Origin: Thermoplasmatota archaeon
GTDB taxonomy: Archaea; Thermoplasmatota; E2; DHVEG-1
Assembly: GCA_030619765.1 (NCBI GenBank)
Contig: JAUXAU010000030.1
Coordinates: forward strand, 1-35,927
DNA: 35,927 nt
Reading direction: 5' to 3'
The position numbers and the translations under genes were made by a program. Below, piece after piece: positions 1 through 8,643 of the stretch (the stretch's first letter is position 1; the number at the start of each line of letters is the position of its first letter). The notes beneath the pieces were generated by a model. That model was not told the DNA's origin and did not search any database. It saw only the letters and a list, made by a program, of their open reading frames with translations.

Positions 1-233
1 ATCTTTGAAGGTGCGTATTTCGGAGCAGCACCTACAAATATATGTACATGATCGCCATCTGTCCCAATTGTTTCAAATTCAAAACAATATCTCTCTTTGA
101 TTTCAAGCAGAATGTTCTTAAGAAATTGAATTCTATCTTTATGGTACATTAACTTCTTACGATATTTTAGACACATCACCATATGATATCTGATCGTATA
201 CACACAATGACTTGCACGTTGTAATTCTATCAT
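1..233 (-). CDS. tnpA: IS200/IS605 TnpA transposase, N-terminal part (cut by window edge)
   Basis: This frame was read directly from the minus strand. It starts at ATG 233-231 and stays open for 77 codons to the window edge. It shows the family's N-terminal pattern: a YHMVMCLKYRKK stretch and then DHVHIFV, which carries the HxH metal-binding pair of HUH single-strand transposases. The catalytic tyrosine comes later in the family and would lie outside the window. TnpA cuts and rejoins single-stranded element ends at their hairpins. The visible part has no stop or frameshift, so the gene may be intact. Confidence 0.85.
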   Translation of the reverse strand, partial: MIELQRASHCVYTIRYHMVMCLKYRKKLMYHKDRIQFLKNILLEIKERYCFEFETIGTDGDHVHIFVGAAPKYAPSK

Positions 234-291
234 CAACTTAGTCTAATACAAAAGAGATTTTAACGTCTTTCTGCAGTTGTTCCATCCCAAT

Positions 292-305
292 CGCAGCAAG
301 CTGCG
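292..305. repeat. Subterminal hairpin of the IS200/IS605 left end
   Basis: A perfect inverted repeat CGCAGC-AA-GCTGCG lies upstream of tnpA, where IS200/IS605 elements keep the stem-loop bound by their transposase. The stem is pure GC-rich sequence in an AT-rich surrounding. Confidence 0.65.
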
Positions 306-410
306 GGGTATTCAAATAAAATAAAGAGTAAGAAAGATAACTCTTGAAACTAAGGATCCTGTGGAAAAATAATTCAACGAATCTTTCATCTAATTCCTGA
401 TTCTTGGTTC

Positions 411-1589
411 CTATGATATATCATATGGTTTTAGTGCTGGTCGCCAATCAATATCCAAGCTACGTCTCATTCGTAATAAGAGGGTTGTTTTGAATCCCCA
501 GATAAGAACGGGAAGCAGCCGAGGTCTATTCCAAAAATTACCATTCCATTTATTATCTGAATCCAATGAAAAGATATTAAATATGTAAAAGTAAAATCGG
601 TATTTGAAATTGTTACATGAAATATTATTGCATGATGATTTTATGATAAATATATTAGCTCCGTTGTTTTCAAAAGAGTTTTCCGAAATCGTGTTATACC
701 TACTAGATACAAGGAATGCGCCAAGTTCGTTATCCGAAATAGTATTACCTGAAATTGTGTTATTGTTTGAATTTCCAAGGAATATGCCTCCCAAAAAGGT
801 ATTCGAAAACACGTTGTCTAAGATAAAACAATTTAAGGAATCTAGTAGTTGTACACCAATAATCGTGTTAGATAGTTCTAAACTCTTAACAGTGATATTG
901 TTACAACCCATGAGAATTACCTGTCCAGCATCATCAATGACTTCATCAGAGGTATTCTCAAAATACACCAGTGGTTTACCATTAACTGTATTATTATAAA
1001 CAAAATTCGGATATACAGTCACTATATCCAAGTAATCAAATGAAATCATCATTAGACCACAATTGAAAAAAGAGTTATAAGAAACGGTGTTGTAAACTGA
1101 ATTACTAATAGTGATACCACCAAATCCATAAAAAGATTCATTTGATTTAAAAATGTTACCAGTAATAGTATTGTTATTTGTAACTTCCAATGAATATGAC
1201 GTTATTGTAATGCCATTGCCATTTTGTATTGTAAAACCGCTAATGCATACCTCAGAAACAACAATCGAAATCCCACTATCATTTATAATCGTATTATCTT
1301 TGTTCTCACCAATTAATCTAATAGATTTGTTAATGTTAATCCTCTCATCCAAATTATACATTCCACTATAGACAAAAACAGTGTCTCCATCACTTGCGTT
1401 GTCAATTGCTTCTTGAATAGTGGAATAGTTACCAGGACCACTGCCTCCGACATACAATGTATTGCCATCAAAAGACATGGCAGATGACTCTTCTACTATG
1501 TTAGTTCCAGTTGATGGAATAACACTAACACTGATGAATAAAAGTATAACAACAAAGGCAATTTCTTTTGTAAATAAGGTATGTTGCAT
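411..1589 (-). CDS. Secreted NosD-like right-handed beta-helix protein
   Basis: A 392-residue exported protein. A hydrophobic signal segment spans about residues 9-29. After it come IQEAIDNASDGDTVFV and a GENKDNTII-like turn, the usual opening of the NosD/periplasmic copper-binding (PbH1 repeat) family. The body consists of short repeats rich in NNTISGN/NTISENSFENN, as expected for coils of a parallel beta-helix. The C-terminal tail (WNRPRLLP ... DIDWRPALKPYDI) resembles the ends of many NosD-like proteins I associate with Thermoplasmata. It has no C-terminal membrane segment, so anchoring is unclear. An SD (GGGAGGT) precedes the ATG. Related proteins are surface carbohydrate-binding or carbohydrate-active proteins; the ligand here is unknown. 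It is the nearest gene to the IS element. Confidence 0.8.
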   Translation of the reverse strand: MQHTLFTKEIAFVVILLFISVSVIPSTGTNIVEESSAMSFDGNTLYVGGSGPGNYSTIQEAIDNASDGDTVFVYSGMYNLDERININKSIRLIGENKDNTIINDSGISIVVSEVCISGFTIQNGNGITITSYSLEVTNNNTITGNIFKSNESFYGFGGITISNSVYNTVSYNSFFNCGLMMISFDYLDIVTVYPNFVYNNTVNGKPLVYFENTSDEVIDDAGQVILMGCNNITVKSLELSNTIIGVQLLDSLNCFILDNVFSNTFLGGIFLGNSNNNTISGNTISDNELGAFLVSSRYNTISENSFENNGANIFIIKSSCNNISCNNFKYRFYFYIFNIFSLDSDNKWNGNFWNRPRLLPVLIWGFKTTLLLRMRRSLDIDWRPALKPYDIS

Positions 1590-1752
1590 TTTTACCTCCC
1601 TATTATATTGCTAATGCGTGTAACATATTTATAATTTATCTCTAAAACGTAGGAAGAAGTGGTGTTTAAGTGTTACAAATATAACATAATCAATTTCTAT
1701 AATGCAACCGGATAAATATCAGAATCAATGCGAGTTTCACACCATATATTCC

Positions 1753-2856
1753 TTAAAACACTTTCTTTATTTCATCCAAAGGAGCATTCGTTTTAAAACC
1801 TGTGGGGGAAAAATGGGTTCTAAATACCTTATATCCTTTGCCAGTAAGTTTTTCAAAGATTTTGTCAATTTTAGGTGGGGCCATTTTTAAGAACGAAGCG
1901 AAATCGTCTGTTGTATAAAAAAAAGGTGGGGCATTTGCTTCCTCTTCAAACAGAGATAGTAGTTTCCAAAGAGAATTTTTTGTATTCAACTCTTTTTTAA
2001 ATAAAAGCGTTCTAATTTCTTTTATTGCATTTTTATTATGCAATTTTCCCAGCCATAGAGGCCCAATATCGTGTTCATTATCATCTGAAGAAATAAAAAT
2101 TTCTTTCGGACTAATAACAGAAAAATTCTCCATCGATTTATTAGCATAACTCTTTCCGTTTCTAATCTTTACATAGACTCTAAAATAATAATCAGTAGAA
2201 TAGCTAATTATCGGTTTAACACCTTTATCATATTTAGCAGCCCCCCTGCAGATAAAGCCAAGCAGTATTCTCAGACCAATCTCATGCATAACATAGGAAT
2301 GGAATGGCCGTGCACCATATCTCCTCAAACACACATTTGGATAGATACCACATAACGGCGCGGTATCTGTTGCAGTACATGCTATGAAACCATTGTTATA
2401 TACACTTCTAACTGCAGAATCTACAAAATGTGCTGGAGACCCAAAAGGATCAATATCAATATAATGATACTTATTTTCTGATAACAACGCATTCAAATTT
2501 TTATGAGAAACAATGACATTATCCAATTTATTAAGCTCTAAATTTTTTTTGATTAACGAAAAAGCCTGTTCATTCCAATCATTAATAGTGACATCAAAAT
2601 CACCATCGAGCTCATTTGCAAGTCTTATTCCTCTGATCCCTGAGGCACCGAGTCCATCTAACAAGTGTACATGTTTTTTACAATTATTTATAATCCATTG
2701 ATTTACTACAATAGATAAATCCCGATTTAACTCCATGGATGGGTTATAAAATGGTTCATTATCTTTTGAACCAGGTCCTTTTTTAGAAACTTTTTTTTTA
2801 AAAACTAAGCTTTCAGTTTTTCCCTCTTTTACAATTTCGGTTTTTTGTACTATCAT
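1753..2856 (-). CDS. trm1: tRNA (guanine(26)-N2)-dimethyltransferase Trm1
   Basis: This enzyme makes N2,N2-dimethylguanosine at position 26 of tRNA using S-adenosylmethionine. The 367-residue length fits archaeal Trm1. Visible motifs are FYNPSMELNRDLS (about 36-48), the SAM-binding loop LDGLGASGIRG (66-76), the catalytic-type DIDPFGSP (134-141), and TATDTAPLCG followed by a conserved YGARP. The C-terminal third (SLFEEEANAPPFFY onward, with a winged-helix look) matches the family's RNA-binding part. It starts 2 bases after the stop of the THEP1 gene, so the two are co-transcribed. The identification is firm. Confidence 0.96.
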   Translation of the reverse strand: MIVQKTEIVKEGKTESLVFKKKVSKKGPGSKDNEPFYNPSMELNRDLSIVVNQWIINNCKKHVHLLDGLGASGIRGIRLANELDGDFDVTINDWNEQAFSLIKKNLELNKLDNVIVSHKNLNALLSENKYHYIDIDPFGSPAHFVDSAVRSVYNNGFIACTATDTAPLCGIYPNVCLRRYGARPFHSYVMHEIGLRILLGFICRGAAKYDKGVKPIISYSTDYYFRVYVKIRNGKSYANKSMENFSVISPKEIFISSDDNEHDIGPLWLGKLHNKNAIKEIRTLLFKKELNTKNSLWKLLSLFEEEANAPPFFYTTDDFASFLKMAPPKIDKIFEKLTGKGYKVFRTHFSPTGFKTNAPLDEIKKVF

Positions 2857-2858
2857 GA

Positions 2859-3419
2859 TTAGAATAAAGGTGGTAATTTTTCTGCCATGATCTTTTCAAT
2901 TTTATATGGAAGCAAATTTCTATTGACTGCTGTGACTTCCAGAATTCTTATATCGTCTCTTCTTCTAATATCCTGTAATAAGGGCGTTCTCGACTTCTTA
3001 TGTAAGGTAACCAATATCGGCTTATCAGAATCCATGGCATCGATAACAACTTCACAGAATTTTTCTGACAACATCTCCATTTTTCCAATTTCATCGATAA
3101 TGATGATGTCTACATCTTCGTCATTAATTGCCTTTTCAATTGCATTTACGCCCACCTTCTCCAAGATGCTTAAGTCAACACCATATTTCCCTACTCTGTC
3201 TTTTTGATCAAAATCAAGATGAGCAAAAACTTCTTTTTCTTTAGTTTGCCAATCTTCTACATAAAATCCGGTACGTTTTTTATTTTCTATAAAAGCCTCT
3301 GTTATCATCCCTTCTATTGTATATCCACTACTTTCAATTTTTTCGATTATTTTTATTAGTGTTTGTGTTTTTCCGACGCTAGGCATACCTGTTATGCCGA
3401 TTTTGGGTATATCGTCCAT
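2859..3419 (-). CDS. THEP1-type nucleoside-triphosphatase
   Basis: A 186-residue P-loop NTPase of the THEP1 family (NTPase_1). The Walker A is GMPSVGKT (residues 11-18) and the Walker B with the family signature is IIIIDEIGKME. Family members hydrolyse nucleoside triphosphates broadly and slowly; their physiological role is not settled. The gene leads a two-gene operon with trm1. The divergent intergenic region with the metallophosphoesterase (3420-3604) would hold its promoter. A TTTAAATAAA-like stretch on the minus strand near 3470-3485 is a possible TATA element. Confidence 0.9.
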   Translation of the reverse strand: MDDIPKIGITGMPSVGKTQTLIKIIEKIESSGYTIEGMITEAFIENKKRTGFYVEDWQTKEKEVFAHLDFDQKDRVGKYGVDLSILEKVGVNAIEKAINDEDVDIIIIDEIGKMEMLSEKFCEVVIDAMDSDKPILVTLHKKSRTPLLQDIRRRDDIRILEVTAVNRNLLPYKIEKIMAEKLPPLF

Positions 3420-3560
3420 ATCAGCAATATGTAATGCAATTTTTGTTTAGAAAGGTTTGGATTGTAAAATTTTATTTAAAATAGAGTTATTGAGGGTTTA
3501 ATTGCTAATTGAGGAGATATTCTCTTACGATAAAATATTTCTCCAATTACTCATAAAAAT

Positions 3561-3577
3561 ATTTATAATATATAAAA
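3561..3577 (+). promoter_or_regulatory. TATA box for the metallophosphoesterase gene
   Basis: ATTTATAATATATAAAA lies about 30-45 bases before the ATG at 3605. An AAGGTAG SD-like site sits between them (about 3595-3601). Spacing and composition fit an archaeal TBP/TFB promoter. No BRE was confidently read. Confidence 0.5.
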
Positions 3578-3604
3578 CATAATTATTAGGCGTAAAGGTA
3601 GAAT

Positions 3605-5311
3605 ATGATAAATAAAAAATCGGTGTTAATCAAAATTTTAGTACTATTTTTACTGTTGAATTTTACATTATACCCTGCTACAGGAATTGAGTTCGAAAAG
3701 AAAATCTTAGAAAATACACTCCATAACGAAGTAATTAAAGAATTACAAACTGAAGATGTATCCCCTGGCGATATCATTGACATCTCTTTTTCAAACTCAT
3801 ATCCAACTTTGGGAAAACCAATTGGAATATTAATTACTTTGAAAGGAAATCCATTTGGAGAAAGGTTCGATGAAATGCTAAACATTTCTGATGATTATGA
3901 AGGGTTGATTGCTAAATCAAACAGGATTGAATGGAAATCTGCAAGCGTATCATTAGATCAGGTATTAGTCAAAATTGGGAGATTGCCGATGTATATTAAA
4001 AAAATACGTTGGTATCCTGTAGTCGTTGGAAATCACACATTGCGGTTTACAGCAGGATCTTTTCCATCACAAACAAAAAATATAAGTGTTGGCTTTGATA
4101 CAGAAAATATCATATTTCCATCAATTGGATGTCCAAGCATTATAAACAAGGGCGAATCAGAGGAACTATTAGTAGCTCTCTCAGAAGAAAGATATAGTTT
4201 GGAAGATACCATTGACATTAAACATGCAAAATTAGAAAGTATAGACGGATCTTTCACATATGTACTAGACAACCAAAGTGATATATTTTATACATGGATA
4301 CATGCAGGTGAAGATAAAGTTGAAGACGAGCTCATAACGAGTTACAATATAGACAGTATTCCCTATGGTTTTTACAATATTTCAATTACAACATCAAAAG
4401 ATAACTATACATGGCCACATGCAGTAAAAATAATTGATGAGGAGCCAGTTGAGTATACATTTGTACACTTAACAGATATTCACATAGGAAAAAGATATAA
4501 TTTGATTAATGAAAAAGAAGAATTGGCAAGCGTAATTAATTATCTAAATGAGGAAATCAAACCTGATTTTGTTGTAATGTCTGGAGATTTAGTTGATTGG
4601 TACCAAATTATAAGGAGTCGCAATTTCTTTAAAGATCTTCAAGATGTAATTGTAACTTGCAACTCACCTGTATTTACAACTCCAGGAAATCATGAGAGAT
4701 ATAAGTATGGGATACTTCACCTTTATTTCCCGTTTTACAACCTATCACATTATCACTCATATTTGAATCCTTTAAATGACTATGCTTTTGAATACGGAAA
4801 CATGAATTTTGTCTTACTAGACTCCGGTTATGATTGGAGCAGATGGGAAATACAGGTTAAGATATGGACAATAAGCCCGGAAGGCAGTGGCCTTACCAAT
4901 AATCAGATGTACCTATTAGAAAAAGAACTGGGCAACAATAAGATGCATCAAATTATCATAATGCATCATCCAGCCGTTAATGATATTGATGATTATGGGC
5001 TGTTTGCTGTACCTGATGATCTTCCAAGTGGCAATGAAAATTGCATAGCATTTAATCGAGAAGAGTTTATAGACTACTCCCTTGACAACAATGTCACTCT
5101 TGTTCTTACAGGACATACGCACGAAAACAAGATTTTCAATTCTGTAGGTGAAAAACCAAGCGATCTCTATGAGTGGCCAGTGTTTGTACAGACAGATTCA
5201 TCGACACTCAATAAATCGAGTAATGGAGGGAGAATCGTTGAAATTAAAAACGGTGACATTGAGAGCTATGATTATGTTCCTTTAACCTATGACGACTTTT
5301 TTCTTACATAA
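3605..5311 (+). CDS. Secreted calcineurin-like metallophosphoesterase
   Basis: A 568-residue exported protein with a signal segment at residues 7-26. A long N-terminal beta-rich region of about 250 residues has no family I recognise. The phosphoesterase domain runs from about 287 to 515. All metal-binding motifs are present: LTDIHIG (DxH), MSGDLVDW (GDxxD, about 325-332), TPGNHERY (GNHE, about 360-366), IIMHHPA and LTGHTHENK (GHxH, about 503). It should be a di-metal phosphoesterase acting outside the membrane; the substrate cannot be inferred. Its 3' end overlaps the convergent pssA gene by 25 bases. A second exported phosphoesterase, of different architecture, lies at 30089-31216. Confidence 0.88.
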   Translation: MINKKSVLIKILVLFLLLNFTLYPATGIEFEKKILENTLHNEVIKELQTEDVSPGDIIDISFSNSYPTLGKPIGILITLKGNPFGERFDEMLNISDDYEGLIAKSNRIEWKSASVSLDQVLVKIGRLPMYIKKIRWYPVVVGNHTLRFTAGSFPSQTKNISVGFDTENIIFPSIGCPSIINKGESEELLVALSEERYSLEDTIDIKHAKLESIDGSFTYVLDNQSDIFYTWIHAGEDKVEDELITSYNIDSIPYGFYNISITTSKDNYTWPHAVKIIDEEPVEYTFVHLTDIHIGKRYNLINEKEELASVINYLNEEIKPDFVVMSGDLVDWYQIIRSRNFFKDLQDVIVTCNSPVFTTPGNHERYKYGILHLYFPFYNLSHYHSYLNPLNDYAFEYGNMNFVLLDSGYDWSRWEIQVKIWTISPEGSGLTNNQMYLLEKELGNNKMHQIIIMHHPAVNDIDDYGLFAVPDDLPSGNENCIAFNREEFIDYSLDNNVTLVLTGHTHENKIFNSVGEKPSDLYEWPVFVQTDSSTLNKSSNGGRIVEIKNGDIESYDYVPLTYDDFFLT

Positions 5312-5967
5312 ATTGGGCCTGCTATTGCATAGATAGCAAGAGCAATAATCAGTAAAATCGGAGCGACACTGTAATAGATATCGCCCATAATGAGTGTTAA
5401 CAATATCAACACCGCAGCGATAGTGCCAATTTTCCATCCTATTTTCGGAAAGCGTAACGGTGAGACCATTGCAATAGATATCACAACAATGCAAGGGAGA
5501 ATATACATAAATTCTATCTCGAAGAGAAATGATAATATGAGGATGAAGATTGTTCCTGCTGATGCAGGTAGACCAACAAAGAATTTTTTCTCTTTTATTA
5601 TGTGGAAAGAAGCAAGTCTAACAATGCTTAATGACAAAAACACAATAAGAATGACAACAAGTAAACTATGATAATAAACACACTCTGAAACAAACTCGTA
5701 ATATATGTTGTAAACAAAAAATGAAGGAGCAATACCTAAAGAGATCATATCAGCCATTGCCTCCATATACTCGCCAAGTTCACCTTTCCTCGTTTTTCTT
5801 GCTACAATACCATCAAGACCATCTGCTAACAACGCTATTAGAATAAAATAAAAAGAAAGGCGTATCTCATTTAAAAAGATCATAAGTATGGCAAGAAAAC
5901 CAAAAATCGCGTTAGTAAGGGAAACAAAATCTGCAATAGATAATAATTTAATCATTGATTTCTGCAA
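5287..5967 (-). CDS. pssA: CDP-archaeol:serine phosphatidyltransferase-type enzyme (archaetidylserine synthase)
   Basis: An integral-membrane CDP-alcohol phosphatidyltransferase of 226 residues. It is predicted to transfer the archaeol-phosphate of CDP-archaeol to L-serine. The family motif starts at residue 49 (DGLDGIVAR) and continues to GEYMEAMAD (65-73). The third acidic position, normally Asp, is Glu69 (codon GAG) while the other three acids are Asp. The archaeal PssA-like ending of the motif, ADMISLGIAPS, supports serine as acceptor. The gene follows asd, overlapping it by 20 bases, in an artA-asd-pssA operon. The serine specificity is inferred from sequence style and from the neighbouring decarboxylase. 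Confidence 0.88.
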   Translation of the reverse strand: MQKSMIKLLSIADFVSLTNAIFGFLAILMIFLNEIRLSFYFILIALLADGLDGIVARKTRKGELGEYMEAMADMISLGIAPSFFVYNIYYEFVSECVYYHSLLVVILIVFLSLSIVRLASFHIIKEKKFFVGLPASAGTIFILILSFLFEIEFMYILPCIVVISIAMVSPLRFPKIGWKIGTIAAVLILLTLIMGDIYYSVAPILLIIALAIYAIAGPIYVRKKSS

Positions 5968-6595
5968 TTGTATCTTCCCCTGCTTGTATTCTATCCTTTA
6001 CTTTAACTGTTATCGATTTTATCTTTTTTGTTGGTAGATATATATCTACTCTAGATCCAAGTCGTATAAGTCCAATTTTTTCTCCTTTTTTAACGATATC
6101 CCCTTTTTTGACATATGGAACAATTCGACGTGCTAGGGTTCCTGCTATCTGAATAATTTTAATATTTCCGATATTTGTTTTTAATAATAATATGACTTTT
6201 TCATTTTTTTCTGATTCTTTTTTAAAAGCAGGGATATGGGCTCCATCATGATGTATTATATCTTTAATCACTCCATCTATTGGCATTCGATTAACATGAA
6301 CATTATAAATATTCATAAACGTGGATATCTTTGTGCATTTGTCAACATCTTTATCTTCTTCTTTGGTTATCTCCCGTACTATCCCATCTGCAACTGCAAC
6401 AATGCCTTTACCTATTTTTCTTTGAGGATCTCGAAAAAAAATCAATAAGACAAATGAAATCAATAGCGATAACATAAAGATAAAAAGAATAACGTATTTA
6501 ATTGGTTCATTAATGTAAATGGTCAAAACAATAAAAAATAAGGTAACTAAAAAGGAGGGGATAATCCAATATAAGCCACCTTTAGCGATTTTCAT
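5948..6595 (-). CDS. asd: Archaetidylserine decarboxylase proenzyme (PSD-A type)
   Basis: This pyruvoyl enzyme decarboxylates archaetidylserine to archaetidylethanolamine, the step after PssA. The 215-residue length fits the short archaeal/bacterial PSD-A class. Two N-terminal membrane segments span about residues 8-54. Conserved blocks are FFRDPQR (53-59), FMNIYNVHVNRMPIDG (93-108), QIAGTLARRIV (149-159) and the self-cleavage site RLGS, with Gly180-Ser181 as the expected pyruvoyl-forming junction. The ATG overlaps the stop of artA by 4 bases (ATGA type), so translation is coupled. Confidence 0.93.
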   Translation of the reverse strand: MKIAKGGLYWIIPSFLVTLFFIVLTIYINEPIKYVILFIFMLSLLISFVLLIFFRDPQRKIGKGIVAVADGIVREITKEEDKDVDKCTKISTFMNIYNVHVNRMPIDGVIKDIIHHDGAHIPAFKKESEKNEKVILLLKTNIGNIKIIQIAGTLARRIVPYVKKGDIVKKGEKIGLIRLGSRVDIYLPTKKIKSITVKVKDRIQAGEDTIAEIND

Positions 6596-7533
6596 CTTGC
6601 TTTTTTCCTTAAATATTTGATAAAAAAGTTTTCAACAGGACCTTTTCTTTTTGGTAAGTCAAATAAACAGATTATCTCATCATATAACTCCGGTAAAATT
6701 TTGAACGTTATGAGCAGCAATACTATAAGTGCAATCAAAGATCCTGCCTTTGCTATGATATTGTGGGCCGTTTCAAAAGAGGTAATCCCTCCTCCAACAA
6801 GGAATATGACGCTGACATTTCTAATGAGGTTAAGAAAATAAATTGGTATTACAGTAACAAACATCGCAAGTGTTTTTCTTTTTAGGCTGACGTTGGGTAA
6901 CGCTCCGATCATTCCTACAAACAAAACTATCGATTGAATTGCGGTACATGCAAAGATTATGGTGACTGGAACTCCATTGTAGAACACAATGGGCCCTTCT
7001 TTATATGCTTCTAAACCTATGATATTAAAAAATGTAGTAGTTTGGGCTGCAACAACATCTATTAACCAATCTTTTAACCCGGGAATAACTCCAGTATCTA
7101 TTGTAAAGTAAATAATGCCAGCTAAAAAAGTGCCTCCAGCTATCCAATCTAAACATGGAATCTGTTCATTTTTTTTTATTGACAACCATTCATGATATCC
7201 GATGTATACCAATACATAGATGCCGATAATGCAAACTCCAGCATTAAATACATCACCACTTGGGGCAAATAAATAACCAGGTTGAGTCGCCCAAAAAAAC
7301 GAGAAAGAACCCCATCCCAGTATCTTAATTTTGCTAGCTAGTACATTTGTTTTTAGGAAGAACCCCATTCCAAGTAGTATTAAACCTAAAAATAATGGAA
7401 TGTAAAGAAACTTTGATTCCGATAATAATGGCGAGTAGAGGAAGATTAGGTAACCAATAATGAGCATAAGTGTGGGAATGAAAAAAAAGAAAAAGACACT
7501 ATTTTCACCTGACTTTTTTGAACTTTTATCCAT
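6592..7533 (-). CDS. artA: Archaeosortase / exosortase-family transpeptidase (ArtA-like)
   Basis: A 313-residue multi-pass membrane protein of the exosortase/archaeosortase family. The expected catalytic set is visible: Cys196 in IIFACTAIQSIVLF, Arg238 in LNLIRNVSVIF and His257 in FETAHNIIAKAGS. ArtA cleaves C-terminal sorting signals of surface proteins and joins them to a lipid. It begins the artA-asd-pssA operon. In Haloferax volcanii, PssA and the decarboxylase PssD are needed for ArtA-dependent lipid anchoring, which makes this gene order meaningful. Assignment to the A subfamily rests mainly on that context and on the ACTxIQS motif style. No protein in the window carries an obvious PGF-type C-terminal signal. 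Confidence 0.87.
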   Translation of the reverse strand: MDKSSKKSGENSVFFFFFIPTLMLIIGYLIFLYSPLLSESKFLYIPLFLGLILLGMGFFLKTNVLASKIKILGWGSFSFFWATQPGYLFAPSGDVFNAGVCIIGIYVLVYIGYHEWLSIKKNEQIPCLDWIAGGTFLAGIIYFTIDTGVIPGLKDWLIDVVAAQTTTFFNIIGLEAYKEGPIVFYNGVPVTIIFACTAIQSIVLFVGMIGALPNVSLKRKTLAMFVTVIPIYFLNLIRNVSVIFLVGGGITSFETAHNIIAKAGSLIALIVLLLITFKILPELYDEIICLFDLPKRKGPVENFFIKYLRKKAR

Positions 7534-7599
7534 TTGAAACCATTTCTTGAAATTAAGATTTGATTTAATAAAACTATGTTAAAAATTGAGAATTATTAG

Positions 7600-8643
7600 T
7601 TATACTAGTCCTAGCAGATTCATTATCCACCCATCCCACATTATAAAAATCAATCCCACAAGACTAAATAGAGTTAATGGAACCCAATAAGTATAGACTA
7701 TTTGATCGATTTTTAAACGTGCAATTGCCACACGAATTAATGTCACAGAGAAAAGTATTACAAGAAAGACCTTCAGTAGATAGAAGAGGATATCGATAGC
7801 ATACGCAACATAACTTCCACCTTCCAAACCAAGTAGTGGTAAAGCAGAAAGATTATATGGGAAGAACAGTACAACTATTATCGATGCCATAACCACAGTT
7901 TTCACACCATCAGTAAGGTAAAACATCGCTAGATTTCTACCAGAATATTCGACAAGAAGTCCCCCAGCTATCTCAGTTTCTGCCTCAGGTGAATCAAATG
8001 GTATCTTAGAAAGTTCGGCTGGAGTGACAATAACTAATGCAAGCAGTAATATCGCAAAACCAATAAATCCCAATGGTCCTGTAACATTACTCCATATAGG
8101 CGTCCCAGCAATAGTGGATAATGCAAAGACGTTCACACTTCCCACTTGAGTTAATTTCCAAGCAAGACTTATTATAATAATAGCAAGGGGAAATTCGTAG
8201 GCAATCATCGTTGCCATTTCTCTCTGAGCGCCAACAATAGCATAAGGAGAACCAGACGAAAAACCACCTATAATCATAGCAAGTGATGGGAACATTAACA
8301 GATAAAGAATTAGGATAAGATCTCCACCCCATGACATTATCGGAGAAAAACCACCGATTGGCAAATAAATTAAAATTGATATTGTAGCTACCAAACCTAA
8401 AAGTGGCACAAGGTTAAATATCCATGGTATAGCGTTTTCAGGCACAACATTCTCCTTTGTAAACAATTTTCTGATGTCCCTAAAAGGCTGTCTAATCGGT
8501 GGACCAATACGACCTTGCATATGGGCCGCTATTTTACGATCGACACCCTTGTATAATAAACCAAAGATTATCCCAAACAACGCAACAACAATAGTACCAA
8601 TAATAAGTCGTAAGACAGTCTCAGAAAGTCCCAAAATATCCAT
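7600..8643 (-). CDS. mbhM: NuoH/MbhM-like membrane subunit of a complex I-type complex
   Basis: A 347-residue protein with about eight membrane segments, of the NuoH/HyfC/MbhM family. Family landmarks are DRKIAAHMQGRIGPP (about 33-47) followed by RDIRKLFTKE, and further on FDSPEAETEIAGGLLVEYSG, which holds the acidic loop facing the peripheral arm. In hydrogenases and complex I this subunit couples electron transfer at the small subunit to ion movement in the membrane. Its ATG overlaps the stop of the preceding gene (TAATG) behind a full GAGGTGAT SD. Odd point: the partner small and large subunits are not encoded here. It is the last gene of the ten-gene operon. Confidence 0.88.
   Translation of the reverse strand: MDILGLSETVLRLIIGTIVVALFGIIFGLLYKGVDRKIAAHMQGRIGPPIRQPFRDIRKLFTKENVVPENAIPWIFNLVPLLGLVATISILIYLPIGGFSPIMSWGGDLILILYLLMFPSLAMIIGGFSSGSPYAIVGAQREMATMIAYEFPLAIIIISLAWKLTQVGSVNVFALSTIAGTPIWSNVTGPLGFIGFAILLLALVIVTPAELSKIPFDSPEAETEIAGGLLVEYSGRNLAMFYLTDGVKTVVMASIIVVLFFPYNLSALPLLGLEGGSYVAYAIDILFYLLKVFLVILFSVTLIRVAIARLKIDQIVYTYWVPLTLFSLVGLIFIMWDGWIMNLLGLV

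Larger units (their letters stand above)
1..313 (-). mobile_element. IS200/IS605-family insertion sequence, left end (partial)
   Basis: The start of a tnpA transposase gene leaves the window at base 1. About 60 bases upstream of its start codon lies a perfect 6-bp inverted repeat (CGCAGC, loop AA, GCTGCG; 292-305), preceded in the tnpA sense by a GAATACCCC stretch. IS200/IS605 elements carry subterminal hairpins at their ends, which the HUH transposase recognises as single-stranded DNA. The outer boundary near base 313 is inferred from the hairpin and was not determined. The right end lies outside the window. Confidence 0.75.

Noticed and set aside
604..1371. Open frames antisense to the NosD-like gene (plus strand)
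   Set aside because: They lie wholly inside a clear coding gene, have no SD and no family resemblance.
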